A stretch of DNA of 51,133 nucleotides from Verrucomicrobiota bacterium (GCA_014193395.1 BJHT01000013.1:1-51133), one strand, 5' to 3'. Counted from the first letter of the stretch, positions 24,057-33,349 are shown. The notes: generated by a model from the letters alone, not told the origin. Numbers and translations: made by a program.

Positions 24057-24530
24057 TTACAACGCGGCGAGCACTTCGGCGGCGTGGTCCTCGGGTTTTA
24101 CGAGCGGCCAGATTTTCTGGATGATGCCGCTTGGGCCGATGAGGAAGGTGACGCGGTGGATGCCTTGGTATTTGCGGCCCATGAAGGATTTCTCGCCCCA
24201 GACGCCGTAGGCGGTGACGATGGCTTTGTCTTCATCGGCGAGCAGCGGGAAGGGGAGCTGGAACTTGGCGACGAATTTTTCGTGGGACTTGACGGTGTCG
24301 ATGCTGACACCAAGGACGACGGCACCTTTTTTCTGAAACTGCGCGTAAGCATCGCGGAAGGCGCAGGCTTCCTTGGTGCAGCCCGGCGTGTCGTCGCGCG
24401 GGTAAAAGTAGAGGATCACGGGCTTGCCGGCGAAGTCGTGGAGAGCCACGCGATGGCCGCCGTTGGTGGCGGCGGCGAACGGCGGGGCGGGGTCGCCGAT
24501 TTGCAATTTGAGGTTGGGAGTTTTTGGCAT
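24057..24530 (-). CDS. bcp: Thioredoxin-dependent peroxiredoxin, Bcp/PrxQ type
   Basis: 157 residues. YFYPRDDTPGCTKEACAFRD holds the peroxidatic Cys (C51) and the resolving Cys five residues later (C56), the two-cysteine pattern of PrxQ/Bcp enzymes, which reduce H2O2 and organic hydroperoxides using thioredoxin. GVSIDTVKSHEKFVAKFQLP and FPLLADEDKAIVTAYGVWGE are family-typical. Length is normal, there is no signal peptide, so cytoplasmic. It diverges from the polysaccharide export operon; its promoter should lie in the 435-bp gap upstream. Confidence 0.95.
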   Translation of the reverse strand: MPKTPNLKLQIGDPAPPFAAATNGGHRVALHDFAGKPVILYFYPRDDTPGCTKEACAFRDAYAQFQKKGAVVLGVSIDTVKSHEKFVAKFQLPFPLLADEDKAIVTAYGVWGEKSFMGRKYQGIHRVTFLIGPSGIIQKIWPLVKPEDHAAEVLAAL

Positions 24531-24965
24531 GATGCGAAGCGCGGGCGAATTTCCGCCCGGCGGGGGAGCAGGTTAGCGGCGAATCCGGGGAGCGCAATGG
24601 CGGCGCGCGGGTGGAAGTTGGCGAGAGGATCGACGAGGCCGAAAACCGGCTCGATCACCCGTCAAATTCTCCCGCCGGGAGTGAGTTTCCGCTCGACAAA
24701 TCCGCGATTAATTGGACTAAATAATCCCTACAAGGCTGGTGCCGGCTGCGAAGGAATGTGGGCTGGGTTCTGGATCGTTTCTGAGGATCGTGGATCGGCT
24801 GCGGTTGACGGGGGGGAAGACGGTCATAGCTGCCCGAAGACTTGCGGCGGCCGAACCGGTCCGATCGCGGTGATCCACTCCAGAAATCCCGCACCATCGC
24901 GAGGACCGCCGTCAGAACGTGACTTGCACGCGCGCAGAAAAAACAGCAGTATCCGCGAAAAGAAA
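24531..24965. other. Divergent intergenic region upstream of bcp and the EPS operon
   Basis: No gene recognised; the long plus-strand frame through it is the antisense shadow of bcp continued. An AT-rich stretch, GATTAATTGGACTAAATAAT (about 24706-24725), is the only promoter-like place for the plus-strand operon, with a weak TCGACA about 17-19 bp before it; not convincing. Confidence 0.3.
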
Positions 24966-26627
24966 ATGAAACGACCCTTTGTTGGCACCCGGAAAAAACC
25001 GTCAAAAATCTTGCTGGCCTCCACCAGCCTGCCCGTGGCGCTGCTCATCGCCAAAGGCCTGATGAGCAGCGGAACCGCGCCCGGATGGAGTCAGAACAGC
25101 GACTTGGATGTGCCGACGGGGCAGACGCGTCCGGCAGCGGGCCCGACGACCAGCCCGTTGCTCCCGACAGGCTTTCCGGCCAGCCCGGTGGACTCAGTGC
25201 CGTTGGACAGCCAGCCGGGGACGCCGTTGCCGTCGCTCACGTCGGACGTGCTGGTGCCGATCGGCAACAATCCAACCAGTGTATTCGAGACACCGACCGG
25301 GCAGGAGTCCACGTCGCCCCTGCTGCCCGTGGACGCGCCGCCCGGACCAGAGGTGGGGACGGCGGATTCTGACAACGGCCTTGGACCCTTCAGCCGCTTG
25401 TACGACGGCGAGGGTTTCAGCGAGAGTTTCGGCCACTCGGTTTTCACCCCCGCTTACCTGCCGTCATACGACCGCGGCACACCCACCCGGGCGCGGTATA
25501 ATCTGACCGTCGGGCCGTTGAATGCCCGGCTCTACGGGGCCGTGGAGTTTGAATACAACGACAACATCAATCTCGGGGACCGTGGCAACCGCCACAGTGA
25601 TTTCTCGATCACGCCGACCGCGGGTGTGGGGATCAGTTGGATACCCTCATCGGGGAGACAGTCCGTCGAACTCAACGTTGGGGTGGGCTATCGCTGGTAT
25701 CTGAACCACTCAGAACTCAACTCGGTCATCATTACTCCGTCCACCAGTGCCCAGTATAACTTCGGGGTCGGTCCGGTGAAGTTCAACGTGCATGACCAAA
25801 TGTCCATTGCGATTGACCCGATCGCACAAGGTCAGATCAGTTCCGCCAGCGTCGGGCGCACCAGCCTGCTCAACTACCGGCGGATCAATAACACCCTTGG
25901 CATCCGCGGGGACTGGCGGGCTTCGTCCCTGATCGCGGTCGGGGCGGGCTACGATTACAAAATCGATCGATCGCTGACGGACCAGTTTAAGGCGTTGGAT
26001 CATGACGAGCACACCTTCAGCGCGGGAGTTTACTCCGATCCCACGCCGCGGTTGCGGGTGGGTCTGGCCGGCACCTATACCATCATTAATTACACCCAAA
26101 ACCTGAAAAACAGCGGCACGGTGTGGACCCTCGGTCCCAATGCCCGGTTCCAAGTGACTACGAACCTCGTCCTCTTGGGCGCCGTCGGCTACACCGCCTC
26201 GACATTTGATGCCCCCACGGCGAACAGCAGTCTGGACACCTCCAATTTCCGTTCCGTCAGCTATGAAGCGGGAATCCGGCACCACTTCCTCAGGGATTGG
26301 AAACATGAGTTGATGGTCACCCGCGGCGCGAGCCTTGGAATCGAGAGCAACTTTGCCGACTACACGACCGTCCGCTACGAAGTCGAAGGCCGGATCGTCG
26401 GGCCACTCAGCTTGTTGGGTCAGTTGCGGTGGGAAGATTTCAAGGTTTCTGGTCAAGGCGGCGAGCATGCCAACCGATACCTCCTCTACGCGGGTCTCCG
26501 TTATCATCGGGTGTCGCAGCCGTGGAGTGCAGGCTTGGGTTATTCCTATGTTCTCAAGGAATCCAATGTGCCCGGCCAGGATTACTATCAGAACCGGGTG
26601 ACCTTGGACCTATCGTATCAGTTCTAA
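24966..26627 (+). CDS. Outer-membrane beta-barrel protein of exopolysaccharide locus
   Basis: 553 residues from ATG 24966. A signal peptide covers about 1-42 (basic start, then LLASTSLPVALLIAKGLMSS). A Pro/Ser/Thr-rich linker covers about 45-140. The rest, from about residue 180, alternates polar and hydrophobic residues in beta-barrel strands (YGAVEFEYNDNINLGDRGNR, LNVGVGYRWYLNHSELN) and ends with the barrel-typical C-terminal Phe, RVTLDLSYQF. It resembles the BBP2-type barrels found beside polysaccharide export genes. It is first in a four-gene operon, 5 bp before the export protein gene, so it probably forms or assists the outer-membrane exit. I rejected an in-frame upstream extension that only mirrors bcp. 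Confidence 0.85.
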   Translation: MKRPFVGTRKKPSKILLASTSLPVALLIAKGLMSSGTAPGWSQNSDLDVPTGQTRPAAGPTTSPLLPTGFPASPVDSVPLDSQPGTPLPSLTSDVLVPIGNNPTSVFETPTGQESTSPLLPVDAPPGPEVGTADSDNGLGPFSRLYDGEGFSESFGHSVFTPAYLPSYDRGTPTRARYNLTVGPLNARLYGAVEFEYNDNINLGDRGNRHSDFSITPTAGVGISWIPSSGRQSVELNVGVGYRWYLNHSELNSVIITPSTSAQYNFGVGPVKFNVHDQMSIAIDPIAQGQISSASVGRTSLLNYRRINNTLGIRGDWRASSLIAVGAGYDYKIDRSLTDQFKALDHDEHTFSAGVYSDPTPRLRVGLAGTYTIINYTQNLKNSGTVWTLGPNARFQVTTNLVLLGAVGYTASTFDAPTANSSLDTSNFRSVSYEAGIRHHFLRDWKHELMVTRGASLGIESNFADYTTVRYEVEGRIVGPLSLLGQLRWEDFKVSGQGGEHANRYLLYAGLRYHRVSQPWSAGLGYSYVLKESNVPGQDYYQNRVTLDLSYQF

Positions 26628-26632
26628 CCGGC

Positions 26633-27277
26633 ATGAAAAACTTCTTTGGTCTGCTAGTCGCCGTGCTCCTGCTGGGAGCCACGGCGGGCGCGGGGCGCGC
26701 GCAGAGTTCCTTGTCCGCGCCGCCGACCGACCAGAGCAAGTACCGGCTGATGCCCAATGACCGGCTCGCCTATCGCATCGAGGAGGATCCGGTCAAATCC
26801 TCCGACCCCATCGCCGTGACCGTCACCCCCCTCGGCGAGATCCACTTTCAAGTCACCCGCGGTTCGGACTTGTCGGTCGTGGTCAATGCCCGGGGCAAGA
26901 CTCTGGCGGAGGTCAAAGCCGAGTTGAAATCCCGGCTCGACACGGACTATTACCAGAATGCCACGGTCTCTCTGAACGTGCTCAATCACTCCGTGCAACA
27001 GGGTAAAGTTCTCTTCGTCGGCCCGGCCATCAAAGCCGCCATTCAACTGCGACCGGGTGAAACCAAGACTCTCACCGAAGCCATCATCCAAGTAGGTTAC
27101 AGTGACTTCGTAAATCTTAAGAAAGTCGTGGTGGAACGTCTCGACCCGGTCACCAAACAACTCAGCACCATCACTGTCGATGTGGACGCTGTCATCCGGC
27201 TCAAGGACCGCTCCAAGGACATCCTCCTTCAGGAGGGCGACCGCGTGAAGACGGTTGACAAGATCTTCAACCTCTAA
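26633..27277 (+). CDS. Polysaccharide export protein (Wza/KpsD-like, Poly_export/SLBB)
   Basis: 214 residues. An ordinary signal peptide (MKNFFGLLVAVLLLGATAGA...) lacks a lipobox, unlike classical Wza. A Poly_export region follows (YRLMPNDRLAYRIEEDP, ITVTPLGEIHF-like, KTLAEVKAELKSRLDTDYYQ, 35-125), then an SLBB-like segment with GETKTLTEAIIQVGYSDFVN and the final ILLQEGDRVKTVDKIFNL. It is short for the family (Wza is about 380 residues), so it should be the periplasmic part of an export channel, with the upstream barrel supplying the outer-membrane passage. The start lies 5 bp after the barrel gene stop and the kinase gene starts 4 bp after this one. Confidence 0.88.
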   Translation: MKNFFGLLVAVLLLGATAGAGRAQSSLSAPPTDQSKYRLMPNDRLAYRIEEDPVKSSDPIAVTVTPLGEIHFQVTRGSDLSVVVNARGKTLAEVKAELKSRLDTDYYQNATVSLNVLNHSVQQGKVLFVGPAIKAAIQLRPGETKTLTEAIIQVGYSDFVNLKKVVVERLDPVTKQLSTITVDVDAVIRLKDRSKDILLQEGDRVKTVDKIFNL

Positions 27278-27281
27278 CCGC

Positions 27282-29636
27282 ATGGCCTCGTCGCACGCCA
27301 GTCTCGAACTACCGCCGCCCAACCAGGGAACTTCCTTGGTGGACCGGATCAACATCTCGATCCACTTCCGGCGTTACTTTAAGATCATCTCCCGCCGGTG
27401 GTGGATACCCTTTCTCCTGGTGCTCGTCGGCACCGGCATCGCCCTTTATGTGGCACTGACGACGCCCAACAAATACCGCGCCTACTCGACCCTCGGTTTC
27501 ACGAGCCGGGTCGAGACCGGCGTCGGTGGCAAAGCCCAGGTGGTCGAGCTGGCCGATGGCTTCGTGGAGCATCAACTGGTCCTGATGAAGAGTCCCCGGG
27601 TACGCAACAAAGCGCAGGAATACATGCGCGAAATCGACGCGGCCCTCGGCGTGCATCCCGAACTGGAATCTTCGGTCTCCAAAGGCGCTGGCTCCCTGTT
27701 CATGATGACTGTGGACAGCACGGACCTCCGTTATGCCAGTCTCTATGTCAGCAACTGGGCGCGGGCCTTTGTCGCTTACAAGAACGAGGTCAATACGGAA
27801 CTCATCGAGAAGAAATTCGGACAGACCCGGCAGGAAGTGAAACGGTACGAGCAGAATCTTGAAAAGGCCCGCGAGAGTACTCTGATCTTTAAGAAGAAAC
27901 ATAACATCGGCGACATCCGCGACGCCGGTCTCGCCGCCCAGGATCGTCTTAACCGGCTGACCGCCGAACTGGACGAAATCGTCCTCGTCCGCAAACGCCT
28001 CGAGAGCTACACCAAGGACGAACTGCTTGAGGGCAAAATGCCGGAGATACTTTCCAAAAACCCGGCTAAAGACGCCGCCTCCGCGGTCACTGCGGGGCCG
28101 GACAAATCCAAGACCGCCGACCCGCTCGCTCCCTTCCGGCAGAATTCCTACACGGAGCATAAGTTGAACCTCAAAGCCCGCGAAGCCGAGTATTTCCGCT
28201 ATCAGGCCACCTTGAAACCGAAGCATCCCTTCTTGGTAAGTCTCCAGAACGAAATCCAACGCACCCGGCAGGAACTTCAGTTCCAGCTCGACAACATCGA
28301 AGAACGCCGCCGCGCGGAAATCGAGAAACTCCGCAAGGACGAAATCGGCCTCCGTCCGCGCGTCGAGGAAATGCGCCGCGAAGTGTTTGAGAAGAGCACC
28401 GTCCTGAATGAGTTCGAGAAACTGAAGAAAGAAGAAGACTATCTCGAAAAGGAACTCGACCGGCAGAAACGCTCCCTGCTCGCGTTGGAAAGCACCCCCA
28501 CCAACGAAGAAACCATCAGCACCGTCGAGGAAGGGGTTGGCCTCGAAAAACCCGTCGGTCCCAACCGCCCCAAGATTATTCTTCTCGGACTACTGCTGGG
28601 ACTCTTCTCGGGTATCGGAATAGTTTACGTTCTCTACCGGCTCGATGACCGGCTGGACTTGGCGGAAGACATCGAGGAGAGCCTGCAGGAGCCGGTGCTC
28701 GGGCAGATTCCCGCCGTGGACCGCAAGAATCATGCTGACGGCCCGCTGCTGGCCAACCGCCTCGAACCCAACAGTCTCTTCGCCGAATCCATCCGGGGCG
28801 TCCGCTCCGCCGTCATGTTCGGCACGCAGAGCAAAAAGAAGCAGGTCATGGTGATCACCAGCGCCCTGCCCGGCGACGGCAAGACCACCTTCAGCGTCAA
28901 TTTCGCCTCCACCCTGGCCAACGCCGGTCTGAAAGTCCTGCTCATTGATTCCGACCTCCGCCGCGGGACCGTCAGCAATTACTTCAACCAACCGCGCACC
29001 CCCGGCTTCAGCGAAGTGCTTGCCGGCGACCGCCCGTGGCAGCAGTCCGTCCGCGAAACGCCGATTCCGACCCTGCATCTTCTCACCACCGGCCAGTTGA
29101 TTGCCAACCCCGGCGAACTCCTCATGGGCGAGGTCGCCCACAAGGTGATCAGCGAGGCCCGCCAATTTTACGATCACGTCATCATCGACTGCCCCCCGAT
29201 CACGGCGATTGACGACACGTTCTGCCTGATCCCCATCACCGATGGGCTGCTGTTCGTGGTCAAATCCGGCCAGACCTCCATGCGTTTTGCCAAAAGCGCC
29301 CTCGGAGCCCTGCGTCACCGCGGCGCGGAAATCCTGGGCGTCGTCCTCAACGGCATCACCTCCGACAATCCGCACTACTACTACAACAACTACTACCACG
29401 CCTACTACGGCAAGCAGGCCCAGCACGCCGCCACCGCCCCGACCCCGATCCCCGCCGCCGTCCATCGCGCCACCCCGCCCAACCGGCCCATAACCCTCGC
29501 CGTCGCCACCGCCGTGCCGCCCAAATCCGCGCAGGACTTCAAGCTCCGCCGCGCCACGCAGCGCAAGGCCAACCTCACCCTCCCCGGTGCCACCGCCGCC
29601 CGCCCGGCGCGCGATGTCACGGTCACCCGCACGTAG
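27282..29636 (+). CDS. Wzc-like polysaccharide co-polymerase / tyrosine autokinase
   Basis: 784 residues. A Wzz chain-length domain has helices at about 46-66 (WWIPFLLVLVGTGIALYVAL) and 434-454 (IILLGLLLGLFSGIGIVYVL), with long coiled coils between (about 180-410). The cytoplasmic BY-kinase follows: Walker A ALPGDGKTTF (about 527-536), A' VLLIDSDLRRG (about 552-562), Walker B VIIDCPPI (about 632-639). A Tyr-rich cluster, HYYYNNYYHAYYG, sits near 697-709, the autophosphorylation site expected in this family. An Ala/Pro/Thr-rich tail of about 70 residues follows. The role is control of polymer length and export through cycles of phosphorylation; no cognate phosphatase is in the window. Confidence 0.93.
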   Translation: MASSHASLELPPPNQGTSLVDRINISIHFRRYFKIISRRWWIPFLLVLVGTGIALYVALTTPNKYRAYSTLGFTSRVETGVGGKAQVVELADGFVEHQLVLMKSPRVRNKAQEYMREIDAALGVHPELESSVSKGAGSLFMMTVDSTDLRYASLYVSNWARAFVAYKNEVNTELIEKKFGQTRQEVKRYEQNLEKARESTLIFKKKHNIGDIRDAGLAAQDRLNRLTAELDEIVLVRKRLESYTKDELLEGKMPEILSKNPAKDAASAVTAGPDKSKTADPLAPFRQNSYTEHKLNLKAREAEYFRYQATLKPKHPFLVSLQNEIQRTRQELQFQLDNIEERRRAEIEKLRKDEIGLRPRVEEMRREVFEKSTVLNEFEKLKKEEDYLEKELDRQKRSLLALESTPTNEETISTVEEGVGLEKPVGPNRPKIILLGLLLGLFSGIGIVYVLYRLDDRLDLAEDIEESLQEPVLGQIPAVDRKNHADGPLLANRLEPNSLFAESIRGVRSAVMFGTQSKKKQVMVITSALPGDGKTTFSVNFASTLANAGLKVLLIDSDLRRGTVSNYFNQPRTPGFSEVLAGDRPWQQSVRETPIPTLHLLTTGQLIANPGELLMGEVAHKVISEARQFYDHVIIDCPPITAIDDTFCLIPITDGLLFVVKSGQTSMRFAKSALGALRHRGAEILGVVLNGITSDNPHYYYNNYYHAYYGKQAQHAATAPTPIPAAVHRATPPNRPITLAVATAVPPKSAQDFKLRRATQRKANLTLPGATAARPARDVTVTRT

Positions 29637-29704
29637 TTCGTCGCCCGGCATGAATTCTCCGCGTCGCCGGAAACTCCCCGTCGGCTGAACGACCGCAGCC
29701 TCCC

Positions 29705-32380
29705 ATGTCGCGACACCACCCGTGGTTGATCGGGCTGCTTCTGGCACCGCTGTACTTCGGCTCCGTCACGGCCGAAGGGCAGGTGTTCACCGCCGTGCTC
29801 TGCTGCACGAGCCTGGTCCTCCTGGCCGGGCGGTTGGAGAATCCGTCCAGCGGACTTTCGTGGGGCTGGATCGCGCTCATCGGCACCGCCCTCGTCCTGC
29901 CCATCATTCCGCTGCCGGCCAGCCTCGTCGGCTGGCTCAGTCCTCACCGGCTGGCCCTCGCCAAAGAGTTTCCCGTGGATGGCGAAACCGTGCCCGCCCT
30001 GCTCACGCTCACGATCTCCCCGGCCGCCACGCTGGCCCGGTTGTGGAACCTCCTCCTCGCCGCCACCGTGTTCTGTCTCGCCCGCGCCGCCGCCCGCGAG
30101 CCGGACGGTGCGCGGACCTTGACCCTCTACCTCGCCTTCACCCTCGCCCTCCTCGCCAGCCAGGAAATCTGGCGCCGAGCGACCGGCGGTTCGATGCTGT
30201 TTCCCGACAAAGAAATTCCGGTGAACCGCGGGGCCGGCACCTTCGCCGATCGCAACCACTTCGCCGGCTGGATCGCCGCGGCCTCCCTCTTCGGTCTGGG
30301 CTGGGTGCTTCGCGCCTGGCTGCCCCTGCAGTCCGCCCGCGGATTTCGTCCCGGCACCCATCTGGGCGGCCGGGGCGACAGCATCTTCGTGCTGGTCTGC
30401 GTCACCTGCGGTCTTGCCGTGGCCGTCTATTCCGGCTCCCGCGGCGGAGCCCTCGCGCTGGCCGTCGGCCTCGCCGTCTGGATGGCTCTGCTGATCTACC
30501 GTTCCAAACGCCGCTCCCGCCTCATGTTGATCTTTCTCATTCTGGTCGGCCTGCTCTGCCCGCTCCTGCTCGTGAGCGGGAACCTGCTGGATCGCCTCGC
30601 CGCGACCTCGACCGACCTCGGGCGCGGCTATCCCAAACTCGCCCTGTGGCAGCAGTCGCTGGCAATCTTCACCCGCTTTCCCTTCTTCGGCACCGGGTGG
30701 GACACCTTCCGCCCCGCCTTCAGCCATTTCAAAAATTTCGCCGGCGACCTCACCTTTTTTCACGCGGAAAACGAGTACATCCAATTTCTCGTGGAAACCG
30801 GTCTGCTCGGTGTGGTGGCCGCCGCGGCCTTGCTGGTCCACTTCGGCCGCCGCGCCCTCACCCTCGCGTTGCGCGACCGCTGCGCCGAACCGGAAGCCGC
30901 CTTCGGTGCAATCGCCGGTCTGGCCGCGTTCGCCACGCTGGCGGGCGTGGATTACGTCACGCAGCTTCCCTCCACCGCCCTGCTGGCCGCCGCCCTCGCT
31001 GGTTTTGTCATCGGCAACGCCGATCCTTTATCCGCCGTCGTTCTAAGCCCATCGGCCACAAGCACCGCCGTCCCCTTCGCCCGCGACCAAACTTTCGAAC
31101 CCGACCGACTCGACCCCGACCGCGACGCCGAAATCGACCCGGAACTCGATTCCGAACTCGCAACCGCGATGGTCACGGCGACGGCCACCACGACGGCCAC
31201 CACGACGGCGAGCGCCGCCGGCCCGCCCCCGCCGCTCGGGCGCCGCCGCCTCCTCTTCAACGTCGCGTGGTCCCTCGCCCTCGGCCTCCCCCTTCTCCTT
31301 CAAATCGTCGCTCTCTGGCATTTGATCGGTGCCCTCTACTTCTCACCAACTTGGGAGATTCAGGCGCGCCACTATCGCAGCAGCCTGTCCTGGTGGCCCT
31401 GCGCGACCCATCCGCATCCCGATCTCCTCATCGCGGAAAAGGAAGTTGTGCTCACCCTGCCGTCAGCGGAACGCCCGGCCGCCACCGCCGCCGTCCGCGA
31501 CCGCCTCAACCGCCTCCTGTGGCTCGATCCCTACAATGGCAACCTCCGCTCGGAACGCGCCGAATTCGACCTCGATCACACCGCCGACACCGCGCGTGCC
31601 AAACGTGAAATCCGCGACGCCTGCCGCCTCAATCCGTTGAACGAGATGATCCCCCTGCACTTCGCCCGGCGCACCGTCACCAACGATCCGTCCTTCGCCC
31701 TCGAACTCATCCGCAACGCGCCCCGGACGGAAATAAACCTGCCCCACTACCTCGCCCTTGCCTGGCAGGCCAACCCCAGCACCGCCGACCTGTGGCCCCT
31801 GGTGCCCGACACCGTCGGTGGACTCACCGCCCTGGCGGAATTCGGCTTGGAGAAAAAACTGCCCCGCCTCGCCGCCAACGCCTGGTTGCGCCTCACCAAT
31901 CACCTCACCCCTTCCGTGCTGGCGGAAAAACTTCTCGTCGGCCAGCGCCCCGACCTCGCTTTCACACTCCTGCCCCGGCTCTCCACCAACCGCGCCGACC
32001 GTCTGCTCGCCTTGCGGATTTATCTGGCCGACCAGAAATACAAAACCGCCATCGAGAAAGCCGAGGCCCTCTGGCTCGCCGGCGAAGCCTCCAAAACCTT
32101 CCGGGCCCCCTATCCCGCCAGCCTCGCCCTCGAAACCGCCCACACGGACTGGCTCGCCGATCAGGCCAATCCCATCGCCGCCCGCCGCCTCGCCGAAAAA
32201 ATCTTCCAACAGCCCCTCGCCAGCCGCGACCTCAACCTCCTCCGCACTCTCGCCGGCAGCTTTCCCCGCGACCTGCGCCTCACCTGGATGCACTTCTCCA
32301 CCCTGCGCGATCTCGAACAATATCCCGAAGCGGCCACCAACGCCGTGAACCTCGCCATCCAAGCCGCCCCCTTCGATTAA
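29705..32380 (+). CDS. O-antigen ligase/polymerase family membrane protein
   Basis: 891 residues with about 11-12 membrane helices in the first 470 residues. The Wzy_C/O-antigen ligase region includes GTFADRNHFAGWIAAASLFG, SGSRGGALALAVGLAVW, GTGWDTFRPAFSHFKNFAGD and HAENEYIQFLVETGLLG (about 353-369), the conserved periplasmic loop with its His and Glu. An acidic, Thr/Ala-rich linker (about 455-505) leads to another helix and a helical-repeat-like C-terminal domain (about 560-891). It probably polymerises or transfers the exopolysaccharide handled by the three upstream genes, with a 68-bp gap after the kinase. Such TPR-like tails are common in PVC members of the family. Confidence 0.88.
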   Translation: MSRHHPWLIGLLLAPLYFGSVTAEGQVFTAVLCCTSLVLLAGRLENPSSGLSWGWIALIGTALVLPIIPLPASLVGWLSPHRLALAKEFPVDGETVPALLTLTISPAATLARLWNLLLAATVFCLARAAAREPDGARTLTLYLAFTLALLASQEIWRRATGGSMLFPDKEIPVNRGAGTFADRNHFAGWIAAASLFGLGWVLRAWLPLQSARGFRPGTHLGGRGDSIFVLVCVTCGLAVAVYSGSRGGALALAVGLAVWMALLIYRSKRRSRLMLIFLILVGLLCPLLLVSGNLLDRLAATSTDLGRGYPKLALWQQSLAIFTRFPFFGTGWDTFRPAFSHFKNFAGDLTFFHAENEYIQFLVETGLLGVVAAAALLVHFGRRALTLALRDRCAEPEAAFGAIAGLAAFATLAGVDYVTQLPSTALLAAALAGFVIGNADPLSAVVLSPSATSTAVPFARDQTFEPDRLDPDRDAEIDPELDSELATAMVTATATTTATTTASAAGPPPPLGRRRLLFNVAWSLALGLPLLLQIVALWHLIGALYFSPTWEIQARHYRSSLSWWPCATHPHPDLLIAEKEVVLTLPSAERPAATAAVRDRLNRLLWLDPYNGNLRSERAEFDLDHTADTARAKREIRDACRLNPLNEMIPLHFARRTVTNDPSFALELIRNAPRTEINLPHYLALAWQANPSTADLWPLVPDTVGGLTALAEFGLEKKLPRLAANAWLRLTNHLTPSVLAEKLLVGQRPDLAFTLLPRLSTNRADRLLALRIYLADQKYKTAIEKAEALWLAGEASKTFRAPYPASLALETAHTDWLADQANPIAARRLAEKIFQQPLASRDLNLLRTLAGSFPRDLRLTWMHFSTLRDLEQYPEAATNAVNLAIQAAPFD

Positions 32381-32404
32381 CCGCCGCGCAGCGTAGGCAC
32401 GCCC

Positions 32405-32440
32405 GCAGCGGACCGCGACCGGGCCCCGGTCCCAGCGGCC
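32405..32440. repeat. Dispersed GACCGG/CCGGTC palindrome, diverged copy 3
   Basis: GCAGCGGACCGCGACCGGGC then CCCGGTCCCAGCGG. Centre CGACCGGGGCC-like and palindromic; matches the copies at 7596 and 21488 in the core only. Confidence 0.45.
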
Positions 32441-32450
32441 CCAGCGGCGG

Positions 32451-32642
32451 TTTGGAGTGCGGGGACTTGTCACCGCTTTCTCCAGACGACTTGTCGCCGT
32501 CAACCAACGGGACGCGTGAAAATGGGGTGGGGCGTTCACGGCTCGCGCCAGCGCCCGCGCGCCCGCGTGACTGGAATCGTACGGAAGTTCGACGGCGACA
32601 AGTCGCCTGCGCAAAAGCGGTGACGAGTCACCGCACTCCAAA
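32451..32642. repeat. 192-bp inverted-repeat element with TTTGGAGTGCGG ends
   Basis: 29-bp terminal inverted repeats (32451-32479 and 32614-32642, two mismatches). Inside them a perfect GACTTGTCGCCGTC / GACGGCGACAAGTC pair lies at 32488-32501 and 32591-32604. It sits between the convergent ends of the EPS operon and pgsA. Nothing coding. Confidence 0.7.
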
Positions 32643-32736
32643 GTCAGCGTTCCTCCGTTTTCAGTGCCAGCCGCCCGGAGTTTATCGGTGTTCACCCGTG
32701 GTTAAGACGCCGTTTCCACTCCCGCCACCTTCCCCT

Positions 32737-32766
32737 CCCCATTTTTTCTGCCCCCATTTTTCTGCC
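32737..32766. repeat. CCCCATTTTTCTGCC direct repeat, two units
   Basis: Two tandem units of CCCCATTTTTYCTGCC type. The same unit, in inverted pairs, forms the repeat at 1957-2017. Confidence 0.6.
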
Positions 32767-32785
32767 GCCACGGCCCCGTCTGCCC

Positions 32786-33349
32786 TCACCGCGGGCGGCG
32801 CGCCCAGTGCTCCATCCCGTACCGCAGATACTGCCCCGTCGCCACCGCCGTAAACACCGCCGTCCCCGCCATCCACCACGGCACCGCCGCCGCCGGCCAC
32901 CGCAGCAGCACCCACGACACCAGCACCATTTGCAACACCGTCGCCACCTTGCCGGACCACTCCGGCTTCACCGGCGGACGATTCTGCACCGCGTGCAAGA
33001 TTCCGTACCCTGTCAGCACCAGCACATCGCCCAAAAAAATCAGCCCCGTCAGCCACCCCGCGATCGGCGCAAACCGCGGCGCGCCCCACCACGTGAGCAC
33101 CACCAACGCCGAGCGCATCAACAACTTGTCCGCCAGCGGATCCAGCATCGCGCCCAGCTCCGACCGCTGATTGAACCGCCGCGCCACATACCCATCGACC
33201 CCGTCACTCACCACCGCCACCGCATACGCCGCGAGCGCGATCCAATAATGCGCCGCCCCGCCGGTTCTCAGATGGGCGAGCAATTCGCCCAGAAAAACCG
33301 GCACCAGAAACAACCGGACCAACGTGATTTTTGTGGCGGTGGTAATCAA
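32786..33349 (-). CDS. pgsA: CDP-alcohol phosphatidyltransferase (PgsA-type)
   Basis: About 187 residues if started at TTG 33349. The CDP-alcohol phosphotransferase signature D-x2-DG-x2-AR-x8-G-x3-D-x3-D is complete in SDGVDGYVARRFNQRSELGA followed by MLDPLADK. The opening LITTATKITLVRLFLVPVFL is the usual start of PgsA, which makes phosphatidylglycerophosphate from CDP-diacylglycerol and glycerol-3-phosphate in the inner membrane. Five or six helices are seen. The frame is open to 33718, but residues upstream of the TTG are basic low-complexity and cover hairpins, so a 100-residue extension is unlikely; GTG codons slightly upstream are alternatives. No ATG fits. Length at this start equals typical PgsA. 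Confidence 0.82.
   Translation of the reverse strand: MITTATKITLVRLFLVPVFLGELLAHLRTGGAAHYWIALAAYAVAVVSDGVDGYVARRFNQRSELGAMLDPLADKLLMRSALVVLTWWGAPRFAPIAGWLTGLIFLGDVLVLTGYGILHAVQNRPPVKPEWSGKVATVLQMVLVSWVLLRWPAAAVPWWMAGTAVFTAVATGQYLRYGMEHWARRPR

Noticed and set aside
24084-24965. N-terminal extension of the barrel protein by 294 codons
   Set aside because: It is antisense to bcp; the signal peptide at ATG 24966 defines the true start.
29722-31608. 628-codon frame overlapping the O-antigen ligase gene
   Set aside because: Arg/Pro-rich out-of-phase translation; the ligase frame has membrane helices and family motifs.
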